From Bacteroidota bacterium (GTDB lineage: Bacteria > Bacteroidota > Bacteroidia > Bacteroidales > F082), in assembly GCA_016845105.1 (NCBI GenBank), contig JAERTF010000148.1, positions 1 through 62,141 on the forward strand: DNA of 62,141 bases, read 5' to 3'. A program made the position numbers and the translations under genes. Under the pieces are notes generated by a model. The model did no database searches. It was not told the origin of the DNA and worked only from the letters and a program-made list of their open reading frames with translations. Shown piece after piece: positions 17,314 through 27,128 of the stretch (its first letter is position 1; each line of letters starts with the position of its first letter).

Positions 17314-17475
17314 ATAATTGAATTAATGGAAAAAATAAAATTGATAAATTAAATTTTTAACAAAAATTAACACAAGAATATTTTCTGTATTTAATGAATT
17401 AGCCATTGGGAGCAATACCTAAAATTCACTTATGAGATTACTTAAGTCTACCCTCCTTAGCTACGACATAACTGC

Positions 17476-18108
17476 TTAGCTTCTGTAGATGTGAACAACC
17501 TTTTTCGTTTCAAAAAAATCGTCATCAAAAAAATCTTGAATATGGTGAACCTTTTTCTTAAACTTTTTTATTTCCTTTAACTCCTTCTGAACATCTCCTC
17601 CTTTTATGTACAGGATTCCATTTGGGATGCTATTGAAAGACTTATTATGAAATTTATATGAAGTCCAACGTAAGAAATCGGGCAATGATGTAACCGCTCT
17701 ACTAATTATGAAATCAAATGTACGATCTACTTGCTCCATCCTTATTTTATAAGCTTCAACGTTTTTTAAACCAAGGCTCTGAGCAACTTCATTTACAACC
17801 TTAATTTTCTTTCCAATCGAATCCACCAGATAAAACTTGGATTCAGGAAATAATATGGCAAGGGGTATACCGGGAAAACCACCACCAGTGCCTGCATCCA
17901 TAATCTCGGTATAAGATTTAAATTCAACAACTTTAGCAATGGATAATGAATGTAGAACATGGTGTAGATAAAAGTTATCCATATCCTTTCGCGATATAAC
18001 ATTTATTTGCTGATTCCAAAAATCATACAATTCCCTTAGCTGTTCAAATTGTTTTATTTGATCTTTTGAAATATTTGGAAAATAATTAAATATAAGTTGA
18101 TGATCCAT
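17476..18108 (-). CDS. rsmG: 16S rRNA (guanine-527 N7) methyltransferase RsmG
   Basis: A 210-residue Rossmann-fold methyltransferase of the RsmG/GidB family, which methylates N7 of G527 in 16S rRNA using S-adenosylmethionine. Diagnostic segments are the N-terminal YDFWNQQINVISRKDMDNFY with the following HHVLHSL, the SAM-binding loop DAGTGGGFPGIPLAI around 71-85, and FDFIISRAVTSLPDF with the conserved Arg. Length is typical (about 205-215). It is transcribed divergently from the GH73 gene at 18260 and lies 205 nt upstream of gldA, so it may have its own transcript. Confidence 0.95.
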   Translation of the reverse strand: MDHQLIFNYFPNISKDQIKQFEQLRELYDFWNQQINVISRKDMDNFYLHHVLHSLSIAKVVEFKSYTEIMDAGTGGGFPGIPLAILFPESKFYLVDSIGKKIKVVNEVAQSLGLKNVEAYKIRMEQVDRTFDFIISRAVTSLPDFLRWTSYKFHNKSFNSIPNGILYIKGGDVQKELKEIKKFKKKVHHIQDFFDDDFFETKKVVHIYRS

Positions 18109-18230
18109 CTGGAAAAAATTATTGCTAAATGCGAAAATAGTTAATACTTCAATATGGTTGTATCACGATTAATAACAATGTTTTGTGTAAAAAAGCGTTT
18201 ATCCGGATAAATAGAAGGTTTATAATCTAA

Positions 18231-18238
18231 TAAATTTG
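18231..18238 (+). promoter_or_regulatory. Putative -7 element for the GH73/LysM gene
   Basis: TAAATTTG followed by T matches TAnnTTTG. Transcription would begin near 18245, about 15 nt before the TTG start codon at 18260. The -33 element is not obvious. Confidence 0.4.
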
Positions 18239-18259
18239 TAGTCTCAATTCTATGTTATT

Positions 18260-19219
18260 TTGACAAATAATCGATTCAAAAATAAATATTTACCCATACT
18301 CATTGGTTTTATATTACTTGCTGCAAACCTGCACAGCCAAAAACGTATAACCACCGAGGAGTATATTAAGACTTACAAAGATATTGCCATAAAGAAACAG
18401 AAGGAATATAAAATTCCGGCATCAATAACTCTTGCTCAAGGCATTCTTGAATCGGGTAGTGGCAATAGCAAATTATCAAAAAAAGCCAATAACCATTTTG
18501 GAATTAAATGCCATAAGGGATGGAAGGGTAAAACATTTCACATGGATGATGATGAAAAGAATGAATGTTTTAGAAAGTATAAAAAAGTCGAGGATTCGTA
18601 TCGTGACCACTCGGAATTTCTAACTCGTAGAGGTAGGTATTCCTTTCTGTTCGAATATAAAACAACTGATTATAAAAGCTGGGCAAAAGGGCTTAAAAAA
18701 GCTGGATACGCAACTAATCCTAAATATCCTCAGCTATTGATTAAAATAATTGAGCGGTATAACCTTAATCAATATGATAGTAATCAAAAAGGAAAATCGA
18801 AAAAAAACAATATAATAAACGAATCCGAATCAGTATATATTTCTCCCTCAAGTTTCAAGCATGTTGATACTTGGTCATCGGGAAGAAATATCTATAAAAA
18901 CAATGGTACCAAACTAATAATAATTGAGAAAGGTGATACTTTTAATGGTTTAGCTGATGAATTTGAAATATATGCCTGGCAATTCAGGAAATATAATGAT
19001 CTAAGCAAGAATCACATGCTCAAAATAGGTGAAGTTATATATTTGGAAAAGAAAAGAAGAAAAGCCGATAAAAAGCATAGTTACCACAAAGTAAAAAGTG
19101 GCGAATCATTACAAAAGATTTCCCAAACTTATGGAGTTAGATTAAAACGATTATATAAAATGAATAACCTTCCCAAAGGTATTCAGGTGGAAACTGGTAA
19201 AAACATTAAACTACGATAA
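18260..19219 (+). CDS. GH73 glucosaminidase with two LysM domains
   Basis: A 319-residue exported peptidoglycan hydrolase. The start is TTG at 18260; the only nearby ATG (18252) is closed by a stop after two codons. Residues 1-27 form a signal peptide ending in LHSQ. The GH73 (mannosyl-glycoprotein endo-N-acetylglucosaminidase-like) domain covers about 32-170, with catalytic Glu in LAQGILESGSGNSKLS and the following NNHFGIKCHKGW. Two LysM modules follow, at about 223-267 (starting IIIEKGDTFNGLADEFEIYA) and 275-319 (YHKVKSGESLQKISQTYGV), which should bind glycan. It is likely involved in cell separation or wall turnover. Confidence 0.9.
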   Translation: MTNNRFKNKYLPILIGFILLAANLHSQKRITTEEYIKTYKDIAIKKQKEYKIPASITLAQGILESGSGNSKLSKKANNHFGIKCHKGWKGKTFHMDDDEKNECFRKYKKVEDSYRDHSEFLTRRGRYSFLFEYKTTDYKSWAKGLKKAGYATNPKYPQLLIKIIERYNLNQYDSNQKGKSKKNNIINESESVYISPSSFKHVDTWSSGRNIYKNNGTKLIIIEKGDTFNGLADEFEIYAWQFRKYNDLSKNHMLKIGEVIYLEKKRRKADKKHSYHKVKSGESLQKISQTYGVRLKRLYKMNNLPKGIQVETGKNIKLR

Positions 19220-19248
19220 AGTACAATGTCAATAACAATATTTGGAGC

Positions 19249-21876
19249 TTATTTCCTGAAATCTGCCAATTGACTCTCAATAACCTCCTTACGGGCTTCT
19301 GCATCAGCTTGTTTTTTCTTTTCTTTAGCGACAACCGCAGCAGGAGCATTGTTAACAAATCTATCGTTCGATAGCTTTTTATTTACGGAGATTAGAAAAC
19401 CATTGGTATATTTCAGTTCTTCCTCGAGCTTTTTAATTTCAGCTTCAATATCAATATTCGAACTAATTGGAATATAAAACTCTTGAGCTCCCACGGTAAA
19501 AATTATAGAGCCATCGGGTTTTGAATCCACAAAATCAATACTTGTGGCATTGCAAATCTTCGATACAACTGGGAAATAACCAAAGTCTCGCATTCCACTT
19601 GATTTAACTAATATCTCAATGCTTTCTTTTTGGGGAATGCTTTTTTCTTTCCTAATACTTCTAACTGCTACGATTATATTCTCTGCAAGGGTAAACTCTT
19701 CAATTATCGAATTATTAAATCCAGTTGCAACCGGCATACTCTCAATAATTATATCATTACCCTCTTCTCTATCATCAAGTAGATGCCAAATTTCTTCAGA
19801 TATGAACGGCATAAACGGATGAAGAACTTTCATCAATTTCTCAAAATAAGCAATAGTAGTTGCCAGAGTTGCAAGGTCGATTGGTTTTTGGTAGGCTGGT
19901 TTAACTATTTCGAGATACCAGCTACAAAAATCATCCCAAATAAGTTTGTACACAGTCATTAAAGCATCAGAAATTCTGTATTTAGAAAAATGATCCTCAA
20001 TATCGATTACTGCCTTATTAAAACGAGCATCAAACCAATTAATACCAAGCTTATTGTTTTCAGATTGCACAAGATTATTATCAACTTCCCAGCCTTTAAT
20101 TAGTCTAAGTGCGTTCCATATTTTATTACTAAAATTTCTTCCTTGCTCACACAAAGTAGGATCAAACGGCAAATCGTTTCCTGCTGGTGCAGTAAGCAAC
20201 ATACCAATCCTTACACCGTCGGCTCCAAATTGTTTTATTAGGTCGAGAGGGTCGGGTGAATTTCCAAGTGTTTTTGACATTTTACGACCTATCTTATCTC
20301 TTACAATACCAGTATAATAAACATTTTTAAAAGGAATTTCTTTTCGATATTCATTACCAGCCATTATCATCCTTGCAACCCAGAAAAATATAATATCGGG
20401 AGCAGTTACCAAATCATTTGTAGGATAATAGTATTCAATATCCTTATTATTTGGGTTTCTAATTCCATCAAAAACTGATATTGGCCACAGCCACGAAGAA
20501 AACCATGTGTCAAAAACATCTTCATCTTGCTTTAAATCGGCAATATTTAAATCACCAAGCAGAAGTTCATTTTTTGCTTTTTGCAGTGCTTCCTCAGCAG
20601 TTTTAGCAACAACAAATTGTCCATCAGGAAGATAAAATACTGGTATTCGTTGCCCCCACCATAATTGACGTGATATGTTCCAATCACGCAGATTTTCCAT
20701 CCAATGACGATAAATATTCTTAAACATTGGAGGATGGAATTTAATGTCACCATTCTCAACCACATCAAGGGCAGCTTCACCAAATTCACTCATTTTCAGA
20801 AACCATTGCAAAGAAAGCTTTGGTTCAATAACTGCATTTGTACGTTCCGAAAATCCTACTTTATTTACATAATCTTCGGTTTTTAACAGATTTCCTGATT
20901 TCTCAAGATCCACTAATATTTCATCACGTACAGCAAAACGATCTTTCCCAATATAGAGTTCTGCTTCTTCGCTCATCGTACCATCATCATTGAAAATATC
21001 AATCGATGTCAGTTTATGCTTTATTCCAATTTCATAATCATGAACATCATGAGATGGTGTTATTTTCAGCGCACCTGTTCCAAATTCACGATCAACATAA
21101 TCATCAGTAATAATTGGAACACTTCTATTAACAAGAGGTACAATAACTTTCTTACCATGAAATCCAACAAAACGCTCATCATCAGGATGTACACAAACAG
21201 CTGTGTCGCCTAGTATGGTCTCGGGACGTGTGGTGGCAATTGTGATATAACTATCCTCACCCTCAACTTGATAGTTAAGATAATATAATTTTGATTGTAG
21301 CTCCTTATGTATTACTTCCTCATCACTAACAGCAGTTTTGGCATCAGGATCCCAGTTAACCATTCTAACTCCTCTGTACACCAACCCTTTTTCAAAAAGA
21401 TCTATAAAAACATCAATAACCGATTCATATAAAGAATCACTCATTGTAAACGCTGTACGTTCCCAATCACATGAAGCACCTAACTTTTTAAGCTGTTCTA
21501 ATATTATACCTCCATGTTTATGAGTCCATTCCCATGCATGCTCCATGAAACTATCTCTACCAAGCCCTTCTTTTGATAATCCTTCTTTGCCAATTTTATT
21601 AACAACCTTTGCTTCAGTAGCAATTGAAGCATGGTCGGTACCAGGCACCCAACAAGCATTTTTACCTTGCATACGTGCTCGTCTAATTAGTACATCTTGC
21701 AAAGTATTATTAAGCATATGCCCCATATGAAGCACCCCAGTTACGTTAGGTGGTGGTATAACAATTGTAAATGGCTCTCTATCATCAGGTTCAGAATGAA
21801 AATAGTTTTTCTTCATCCAATGCTCATACCATTTATCTTCAATATGCTCGGGATTATATTTACTTGGCATTTCCAT
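19249..21876 (-). CDS. valS: Valyl-tRNA synthetase
   Basis: An 875-residue class I aminoacyl-tRNA synthetase. The HIGH motif appears as HMGH (50-53) within PPPNVTGVLHMGHML, and the KMSKS loop as GRKMSKTLGNSPDP. The CP1 editing domain is recognisable by ATTRPETILGDTAVCVHPDD and VDREFGTGALKITPSHDVHD. The anticodon-binding helices follow, and the C-terminal coiled-coil tRNA arm (ending EARKEVIESQLADFRK) is characteristic of ValRS. It charges tRNA-Val in the cytoplasm. It is convergent with the GH73 gene (29-nt gap). A -7 element TATTTTTG lies at 21903-21910. Confidence 0.97.
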   Translation of the reverse strand: MEMPSKYNPEHIEDKWYEHWMKKNYFHSEPDDREPFTIVIPPPNVTGVLHMGHMLNNTLQDVLIRRARMQGKNACWVPGTDHASIATEAKVVNKIGKEGLSKEGLGRDSFMEHAWEWTHKHGGIILEQLKKLGASCDWERTAFTMSDSLYESVIDVFIDLFEKGLVYRGVRMVNWDPDAKTAVSDEEVIHKELQSKLYYLNYQVEGEDSYITIATTRPETILGDTAVCVHPDDERFVGFHGKKVIVPLVNRSVPIITDDYVDREFGTGALKITPSHDVHDYEIGIKHKLTSIDIFNDDGTMSEEAELYIGKDRFAVRDEILVDLEKSGNLLKTEDYVNKVGFSERTNAVIEPKLSLQWFLKMSEFGEAALDVVENGDIKFHPPMFKNIYRHWMENLRDWNISRQLWWGQRIPVFYLPDGQFVVAKTAEEALQKAKNELLLGDLNIADLKQDEDVFDTWFSSWLWPISVFDGIRNPNNKDIEYYYPTNDLVTAPDIIFFWVARMIMAGNEYRKEIPFKNVYYTGIVRDKIGRKMSKTLGNSPDPLDLIKQFGADGVRIGMLLTAPAGNDLPFDPTLCEQGRNFSNKIWNALRLIKGWEVDNNLVQSENNKLGINWFDARFNKAVIDIEDHFSKYRISDALMTVYKLIWDDFCSWYLEIVKPAYQKPIDLATLATTIAYFEKLMKVLHPFMPFISEEIWHLLDDREEGNDIIIESMPVATGFNNSIIEEFTLAENIIVAVRSIRKEKSIPQKESIEILVKSSGMRDFGYFPVVSKICNATSIDFVDSKPDGSIIFTVGAQEFYIPISSNIDIEAEIKKLEEELKYTNGFLISVNKKLSNDRFVNNAPAAVVAKEKKKQADAEARKEVIESQLADFRK

Positions 21877-21902
21877 AGTAATACTTGAATTATTTTGAGT
21901 GG

Positions 21903-21910
21903 CAAAAATA
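21903..21910 (-). promoter_or_regulatory. Putative -7 element for valS
   Basis: TATTTTTG followed by C on the minus strand, 27 nt before the valS ATG. No -33 TTG is found at normal spacing. An imperfect inverted repeat (21928-21940 with 21980-21992) starts just upstream. Confidence 0.4.
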
Positions 21911-22007
21911 GGAAAGTTCGGTTAATGTGTAATGTGCAATCTATTGAAAAATAAAGCTAGTTTATGTAGTAACTTTTATTACATATTACATTGTACAAAA
22001 AAAACTA

Positions 22008-23768
22008 CTATTTTTTATTTTGACGCCTTTTTTCTTCTCTGTCACGTTTTCGAATATCTTTTTTCTTGGTTCCCAGAACAGCATCGACTTGGCTTTGAAC
22101 TTTATTTTTCATAGTAGGAATAATTGTAGCAGTTATACCACTTTGCAATGTTTTCCATAAAAAATTACCTAAACCCTTATATTCAACTCTTTCGAAGTAT
22201 AATGGGACTGTTCGTGGACCTTTATCCTTTGCAGGATTGTTTCGTATGATAACAGAATTAGCTACCCATGAAAGAAATTTATTCGACTCCAGCATATCCT
22301 TACGCTGAACATCTCCTTGCAAATCATGATATAACATAGTCATTTTTCCTATTGAATAGGTTGGATTAGCATTTGCAGAAAAGTTTATTTTATCAAGTAT
22401 TCCACTTTCAAATTTTAAACCAATGGCAGGCAAAACAATCGGATTAAATATCTTCATATCACCACCACCGAGGTAGCCGGCGAACATAAAAGTATCCACA
22501 GTGCTTTTCATCGGGAAAGCAATATCTATATTCATGGGTATAGTTTCTTGTAATTTTGCACTTAGGGCAATTGTCATTACCTCTCCATCAATGATACTAT
22601 CAAATACAGATGTAATATTCTTTACTACTACATTAAAATTGCCCAGCGCTACTTTCATTGGCTCTTTCATTAACTCATGCCTCTCAGAATATACCAAACG
22701 ACTATTGTTTATTGTGATGCTATCAATATTGAGTTCCTGTTTTAGGCTTTTTAACATTTGTTGTGGTAATTTAGGTCGTTTTGATTCATCAAATGGGTTC
22801 CGCTTATCCTTAAAGATATTTAAATTCATATTCTCAACATCCACATGAGTTAAATATATTTTGGCTTCTTTAATTATCTCCCTAAGATTTATCGAACTAA
22901 TCTTTGCATTTTCAATTTCCACATCAAATATCTCATACTGAAATTTACTTAATCCCACCATCTTAGCTCTATTCCAGCGAGGTTTTATGCTTATATTACC
23001 CAAAACCATTGACTGCTCATTCATATTGAAACTCATTTCATCAAATTTCAATATATATTTACCCCCTGGGAGCCGGAATTTTTCATTGGACATTTTAAAA
23101 ACAACATCTTTTAAATTCAGTCTAAAACTAGCTGAATCAGATTCGTTTTTTAGTAATGTAATATCATCAAGCGATAAAATAAGGCTACTAGCAGAAAATA
23201 CTGTATCACTTCTATTGACATTAATTATATTTACTGCAAAATCAACTATAGCTATCTTACCTATAAACCCACCTCCAATTCCAGGTAAAGGAATGCTATC
23301 AAGATTAAATAATATGGGTTTCTTCTTTGGTTTCTCTGCTTTTTGAGGAACCGATTTTCCATCTGTATAAACTTCTAAATGAGTGTTTTTTATAACGAAA
23401 TGGTTTACATCTATAAATTTATTGCTAATTAACTTAATTAGGCTAATGTTTCTTATTCTTAATAATGGGACTTTTAACTTATAAATATCTGCATGCTTGA
23501 TAGAATTAGATGTTAAATTTGATAAATATGCACTGTCAGGAGTTATGGTTATATCCTTAAGTATTATTGTCATCGTAAACAAGTTAACCCTTGATTTTCC
23601 AACCTTTATAACATACTGATTTGTAGATCTTTTATCTAGTGAATTTTCGATTTTATTAGTTAGAATAGCACCTACAACTAATTGTAAAATAAAAATAATT
23701 ACTACAATAGATGCTATAACTATTGAAGTTACAATCAAGGACTTTTTATATTTCTTAGGAAAATCCAT
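22008..23768 (-). CDS. AsmA/DUF748-like envelope protein
   Basis: A 586-residue protein with an N-terminal membrane anchor (about 10-32, LIVTSIVIASIVVIIFILQL). A long periplasmic region of repeated beta-strand segments of AsmA/DUF748 type follows (NKIENSLDKRSTNQYVIKVG; SINLREIIKEAKIYLTHVDV; LGNFNVVVKNITSVFDSIID). The C-terminus is very basic (KKKDIRKRDREEKRRQNKK). AsmA-like proteins form hydrophobic grooves that carry phospholipids between membranes or affect outer-membrane assembly, so a similar job is inferred. It lies upstream of valS on the same strand with a 131-nt gap, so cotranscription is uncertain. Confidence 0.7.
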   Translation of the reverse strand: MDFPKKYKKSLIVTSIVIASIVVIIFILQLVVGAILTNKIENSLDKRSTNQYVIKVGKSRVNLFTMTIILKDITITPDSAYLSNLTSNSIKHADIYKLKVPLLRIRNISLIKLISNKFIDVNHFVIKNTHLEVYTDGKSVPQKAEKPKKKPILFNLDSIPLPGIGGGFIGKIAIVDFAVNIINVNRSDTVFSASSLILSLDDITLLKNESDSASFRLNLKDVVFKMSNEKFRLPGGKYILKFDEMSFNMNEQSMVLGNISIKPRWNRAKMVGLSKFQYEIFDVEIENAKISSINLREIIKEAKIYLTHVDVENMNLNIFKDKRNPFDESKRPKLPQQMLKSLKQELNIDSITINNSRLVYSERHELMKEPMKVALGNFNVVVKNITSVFDSIIDGEVMTIALSAKLQETIPMNIDIAFPMKSTVDTFMFAGYLGGGDMKIFNPIVLPAIGLKFESGILDKINFSANANPTYSIGKMTMLYHDLQGDVQRKDMLESNKFLSWVANSVIIRNNPAKDKGPRTVPLYFERVEYKGLGNFLWKTLQSGITATIIPTMKNKVQSQVDAVLGTKKKDIRKRDREEKRRQNKK

Positions 23769-23842
23769 TATTCTAGATTTAGTGAAATGTAAAGATAATA
23801 AATAATATCACTTTTTTATAGCGAAAATTGCAAACAAGCTAA

Positions 23843-23875
23843 TTTGATATACGAATTGAAATATTTATATTTTTG
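23843..23875 (+). promoter_or_regulatory. Possible promoter for the MFS gene (TTTG-N21-TATTTTTG)
   Basis: TTTG (23843-23846) and TATTTTTG (23868-23875) are 21 nt apart. The -7 element overlaps the TTG codon at 23873, which argues for the ATG at 23888 as the true start of the gene. Confidence 0.35.
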
Positions 23876-23887
23876 AAAAAAAGAAGC

Positions 23888-25129
23888 ATGCAGAAAAGAT
23901 TTACAAAAGATCTTCAGTATTACAAATTCTGCTTTTACGGTTTTTTTAAAAACCTTAGATTTTTTGATGCTTTCTTAATGCTATTCTTTCTGGAAAAGGA
24001 ACTTGATTTTTTTCAAATAGGCATACTTTATTCTATCAGAGAGATAATAATAGTGATTACTGAGGTACCAAGTGGAGTTATATCTGATGCACTAGGAAGA
24101 AGAAAAACTCTTATTGTTTCATTTTTAGTATATATATCTTCGTTTCTTGTTTTTTACTTTTCCAATAGCTACATGTTTATTATTGCAGCTATGATATTAT
24201 TTGCTTTTGCAGACTCTTTTCGAACAGGGGTTCATAAAGCGATGATATTTCAATACTTGAAGATAAAAAACTGGAGTGATCAAAAAATTGATTATTACGG
24301 TCACACCAGATCGTGGTCACAGTCAGGATCAGCAATTTCCGCACTATTGGCGGCAGGATTTGTTTTCTATTCCGATAATTACAAGATGATATTCCTTGCA
24401 TCCATCATTCCATATTTGGCCAATATGATTCTTATTTATTCATATCCAAGGTCATTGGATGGTGAAATAACGAAATTGGAAGTTAACAATATTTCACAAA
24501 AGTTTAAGCTGGTAATATCTGCTACAATTCATTCGGTAACCAAAATAAAGTTTTTTAAAGTACTGACCAGTTTATCTTTATATACCGGTTATTATAAATC
24601 CGTAAAAGACTATATCCAGCCTGTAATTGTATTATTTGCTTTAAGTATTCCAATCCTCTCATATCTCAATAATGAAAAAAAATCATCTCTGATAATTGGT
24701 GTTACATACTTCGTCCTTTTTATGTTAACAGCCTTGGCCTCTAGACTTTCAGGGAGGTTTACAAAAATGTTTAACAATCCTAAAAGCCCTATGAACCATA
24801 CATTAATATCTGGACTAGCGATTGGCCTACTCACCGGGCTTTTCTTTATCCTTGGACTATATATAATACCTATTATTGGTTTTATAATAATTATGATAAT
24901 TGAAAACTTAAGGAAACCGATAGGTACAGGACTTATTGCAAATTTATCCAAGGACAGTTCGATGGCAACCACACTTTCAATATCATCACAAGCAAAATCA
25001 CTTTTTGCAGCTATACTTGCTCCATTAATTGGTTTTTTCGCCGATTTAACAAATCCAGGCACTGGTATTGCTATTGTAAGCTTAATATTATTGTTAGCAT
25101 GGCCTATATATAGGCTAACCAATAGCTAA
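23888..25129 (+). CDS. MFS transporter of unknown substrate
   Basis: A 413-residue major facilitator protein with about 11-12 membrane helices. The start chosen is the ATG at 23888 (MQKRFTKDLQYYKFCFYGFF), because the TTG five codons earlier overlaps a probable -7 box. The A-motif after helix 2 is VISDALGRRKTLI, and EVPSGVISD just before it resembles drug or sugar efflux MFS proteins. The second half contains GFFADLTNPGTG. Neither neighbour (AsmA-like divergent, YCII protein 45 nt downstream) tells the substrate. A function in efflux is possible but unsupported. Confidence 0.7.
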   Translation: MQKRFTKDLQYYKFCFYGFFKNLRFFDAFLMLFFLEKELDFFQIGILYSIREIIIVITEVPSGVISDALGRRKTLIVSFLVYISSFLVFYFSNSYMFIIAAMILFAFADSFRTGVHKAMIFQYLKIKNWSDQKIDYYGHTRSWSQSGSAISALLAAGFVFYSDNYKMIFLASIIPYLANMILIYSYPRSLDGEITKLEVNNISQKFKLVISATIHSVTKIKFFKVLTSLSLYTGYYKSVKDYIQPVIVLFALSIPILSYLNNEKKSSLIIGVTYFVLFMLTALASRLSGRFTKMFNNPKSPMNHTLISGLAIGLLTGLFFILGLYIIPIIGFIIIMIIENLRKPIGTGLIANLSKDSSMATTLSISSQAKSLFAAILAPLIGFFADLTNPGTGIAIVSLILLLAWPIYRLTNS

Positions 25130-25174
25130 AAATAAAAATAGTTGTAAATTTACGGCCAATCATATTATATAACT

Positions 25175-25843
25175 ATGCAAAAGTATTTACTCACAATAAT
25201 TGTATTTCTTTTTTTATCAGCCAACTGCTCAACCTCCTTAGCCCAGGATAAAGAGATGTTTTTTGTATTCCTAAACAATAAACCAGATAAGAAGAAGATA
25301 AGCGAATCAAAAGTTAAAGAATTGCAATCCAAACACCTTGATAATATTTCCAGACTTGCTGATGAAGGTAAATTATTGGCAGCTGGGCCACTTAAAGGTG
25401 GTGGAGGGATATTTATTTTGGTTGCTGAAAGTATGGATCAGGCAAAAAGTTATCTTGAAACGGATCCTGCAATTGCTGCAAATCGTTTTAATATTGAGAT
25501 ATACCCATTTAATATTTACAATGGTAAGATATGCGATGCTGTTGAACCCTATGAGATGGCTACTTACCAACTTGTTCGTATGAAGACTAATAATAATGAT
25601 CAAAATGCCTTGGGTGATGACATTCGGGATAATCGAACATATATGGCACAACAACAATATGAAACTAAAAACCTCGTGGTTTACGGTAAATTTAACAATG
25701 ATAACGACGGGGTATTAATATTAAATGCAGCTGATATAGAATCTGCTGAAAAGATAATTAATACACATCCATCTGTTATTAATGGAAATATCACCTACGA
25801 AATCAAAACCCTTTGGATAGCCAAAGAAACTTTTTGCAATTAG
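25175..25843 (+). CDS. Exported protein with two YCII-like domains
   Basis: A 222-residue protein with a signal peptide ending in STSLAQ (about residue 24). Two ferredoxin-like modules of the YCII type follow. The first (about 28-115) has LQSKHLDNISRLADEGKLLA and GPLKGGGGIFILVAESMDQA. The second (about 128-215) is degenerate, with YMAQQQYETKNLVVYGKF and GVLILNAADIESAEKI. The conserved His of the first repeat (KHL) could be the active residue seen in YciI dehalogenase-like relatives. YCII proteins are usually cytoplasmic, so export is a Bacteroidota variant. The biochemical role is unknown. Confidence 0.7.
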   Translation: MQKYLLTIIVFLFLSANCSTSLAQDKEMFFVFLNNKPDKKKISESKVKELQSKHLDNISRLADEGKLLAAGPLKGGGGIFILVAESMDQAKSYLETDPAIAANRFNIEIYPFNIYNGKICDAVEPYEMATYQLVRMKTNNNDQNALGDDIRDNRTYMAQQQYETKNLVVYGKFNNDNDGVLILNAADIESAEKIINTHPSVINGNITYEIKTLWIAKETFCN

Positions 25844-25851
25844 TAATTTTG

Positions 25852-27003
25852 TTACTTATTAATCATGGGTTTTAACCAGTTAACAAGTTCCGTTACCAGC
25901 TCATTATAATCATATAATTTCTCAGCTCGTGCCCTGCAAGATACTGCCATTTGGCGTCTTAATCCGGCATTTTGCAACAAATAGTTAATCTTACTTCCTA
26001 GTTCTCGAGGACTTCTTATTGTTAATATACCTTCCGTGGAAGTAACAATTGAACCAACTCCTCCTCCTTCATATGCAACACAAGGAGTACCACCAGCCAA
26101 AGCTTCTGCGTAAATAATACCAAAATGTTCTTTTTTCTCAGGAGCGGCAACCAGCAGAGTTGCTGCATTAATAAGTTTTGCTTTATCTTCTGATGATACA
26201 AAACCTAAAAATTTACCATTTTCACCTATTTTTTGTTTCAATTCATCTTCAAGCTCACCAGCACCTATAAAAACCGAAAGTGCCAAATCAGAATAATCTG
26301 ACGAAGCAGCAACAACATTTTGTGGACCCTTTGACAAAGTTAATGCCCCAGGACAAATTACATATGTATCGGGCAAACTATATTTTTCTTTAATGCCAGC
26401 AGTATTATCAGGTCTGAAATCCTCAAGATCAACACCACATGGTAGAATCAAAAATTTATCATCAGGTAAATCAATCATGGGTTTAACAAGCTTATCCCTA
26501 ACATATTTAGTTGTTACAAGAATGCCCTTTGCTTCGATAATTGACTTTTCGATCATCAACCAATTTTCATCATTCCAAAGCTCTTCATGTCGAGGTTCTA
26601 TACCTGTTCCATGAACAAAAACTACATATGGTTTATTAAATTCAGCCGCTATTCTATTAACAGCGACACAGCTCAGATTGGCATGATGGGCAATAAAAAT
26701 ATCAATGTCAGAAGCAATACTCCTAAGAGCAGCTTCATAATCTAACAAATATTCCATCATTTCCGGATGATCCATTCTAGCTACCTGTTTTTGTTTATCA
26801 CCAGCAGCAGGCAAGTACTCATGAACTGGCATAATACCGGTGTGCAATTTAATATCGATATTAACTGCACCTTCAATCTCATTATTATTACCCGGATACA
26901 AGAAATATACTTTATGCCCTAACTTTATCAGATGACGCACATGCTCACGTGCTACTTCTCCACTTCCTCTACCTTGGTTTAGTAATAATATTGCAATATT
27001 CAT
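25852..27003 (-). CDS. Glycosyltransferase, GT4
   Basis: A 383-residue retaining GT4-type enzyme. It starts MNIAILLLNQGRGSGEVARE, an acceptor-binding loop. The donor half includes VICPGALTLSKGPQNVV (about 215-231) and the EX7E motif in EKKEHFGIIYAEALAGGTPC, with both glutamates present. It probably makes a glycosidic bond in a glycolipid or surface glycan from a nucleotide sugar at the inner membrane. It stands alone here between a YCII gene (convergent, 8-nt gap) and a divergent amino-acid symporter, so context does not narrow the substrate. Confidence 0.85.
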   Translation of the reverse strand: MNIAILLLNQGRGSGEVAREHVRHLIKLGHKVYFLYPGNNNEIEGAVNIDIKLHTGIMPVHEYLPAAGDKQKQVARMDHPEMMEYLLDYEAALRSIASDIDIFIAHHANLSCVAVNRIAAEFNKPYVVFVHGTGIEPRHEELWNDENWLMIEKSIIEAKGILVTTKYVRDKLVKPMIDLPDDKFLILPCGVDLEDFRPDNTAGIKEKYSLPDTYVICPGALTLSKGPQNVVAASSDYSDLALSVFIGAGELEDELKQKIGENGKFLGFVSSEDKAKLINAATLLVAAPEKKEHFGIIYAEALAGGTPCVAYEGGGVGSIVTSTEGILTIRSPRELGSKINYLLQNAGLRRQMAVSCRARAEKLYDYNELVTELVNWLKPMINK

Positions 27004-27128
27004 TTGTAGTTTTTTAGTTTATTAGAAAAGGTAAAAATAGAAAATAGTTGGTATTTAGAATGATTAAAAATTCCATTTTTCTTATACTTGCAAGAATTTC
27101 GAAAATCCAACATTTGAAAAATAGCAGC

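Noticed and set aside
17400-17475. 15-codon plus-strand frame in the rsmG-gldA gap
   Set aside because: Too short, with no start signal or similarity.
24610-25122. 170-codon minus-strand open frame
   Set aside because: Antisense to MFS membrane helices. The composition mirrors the complementary hydrophobic codons.
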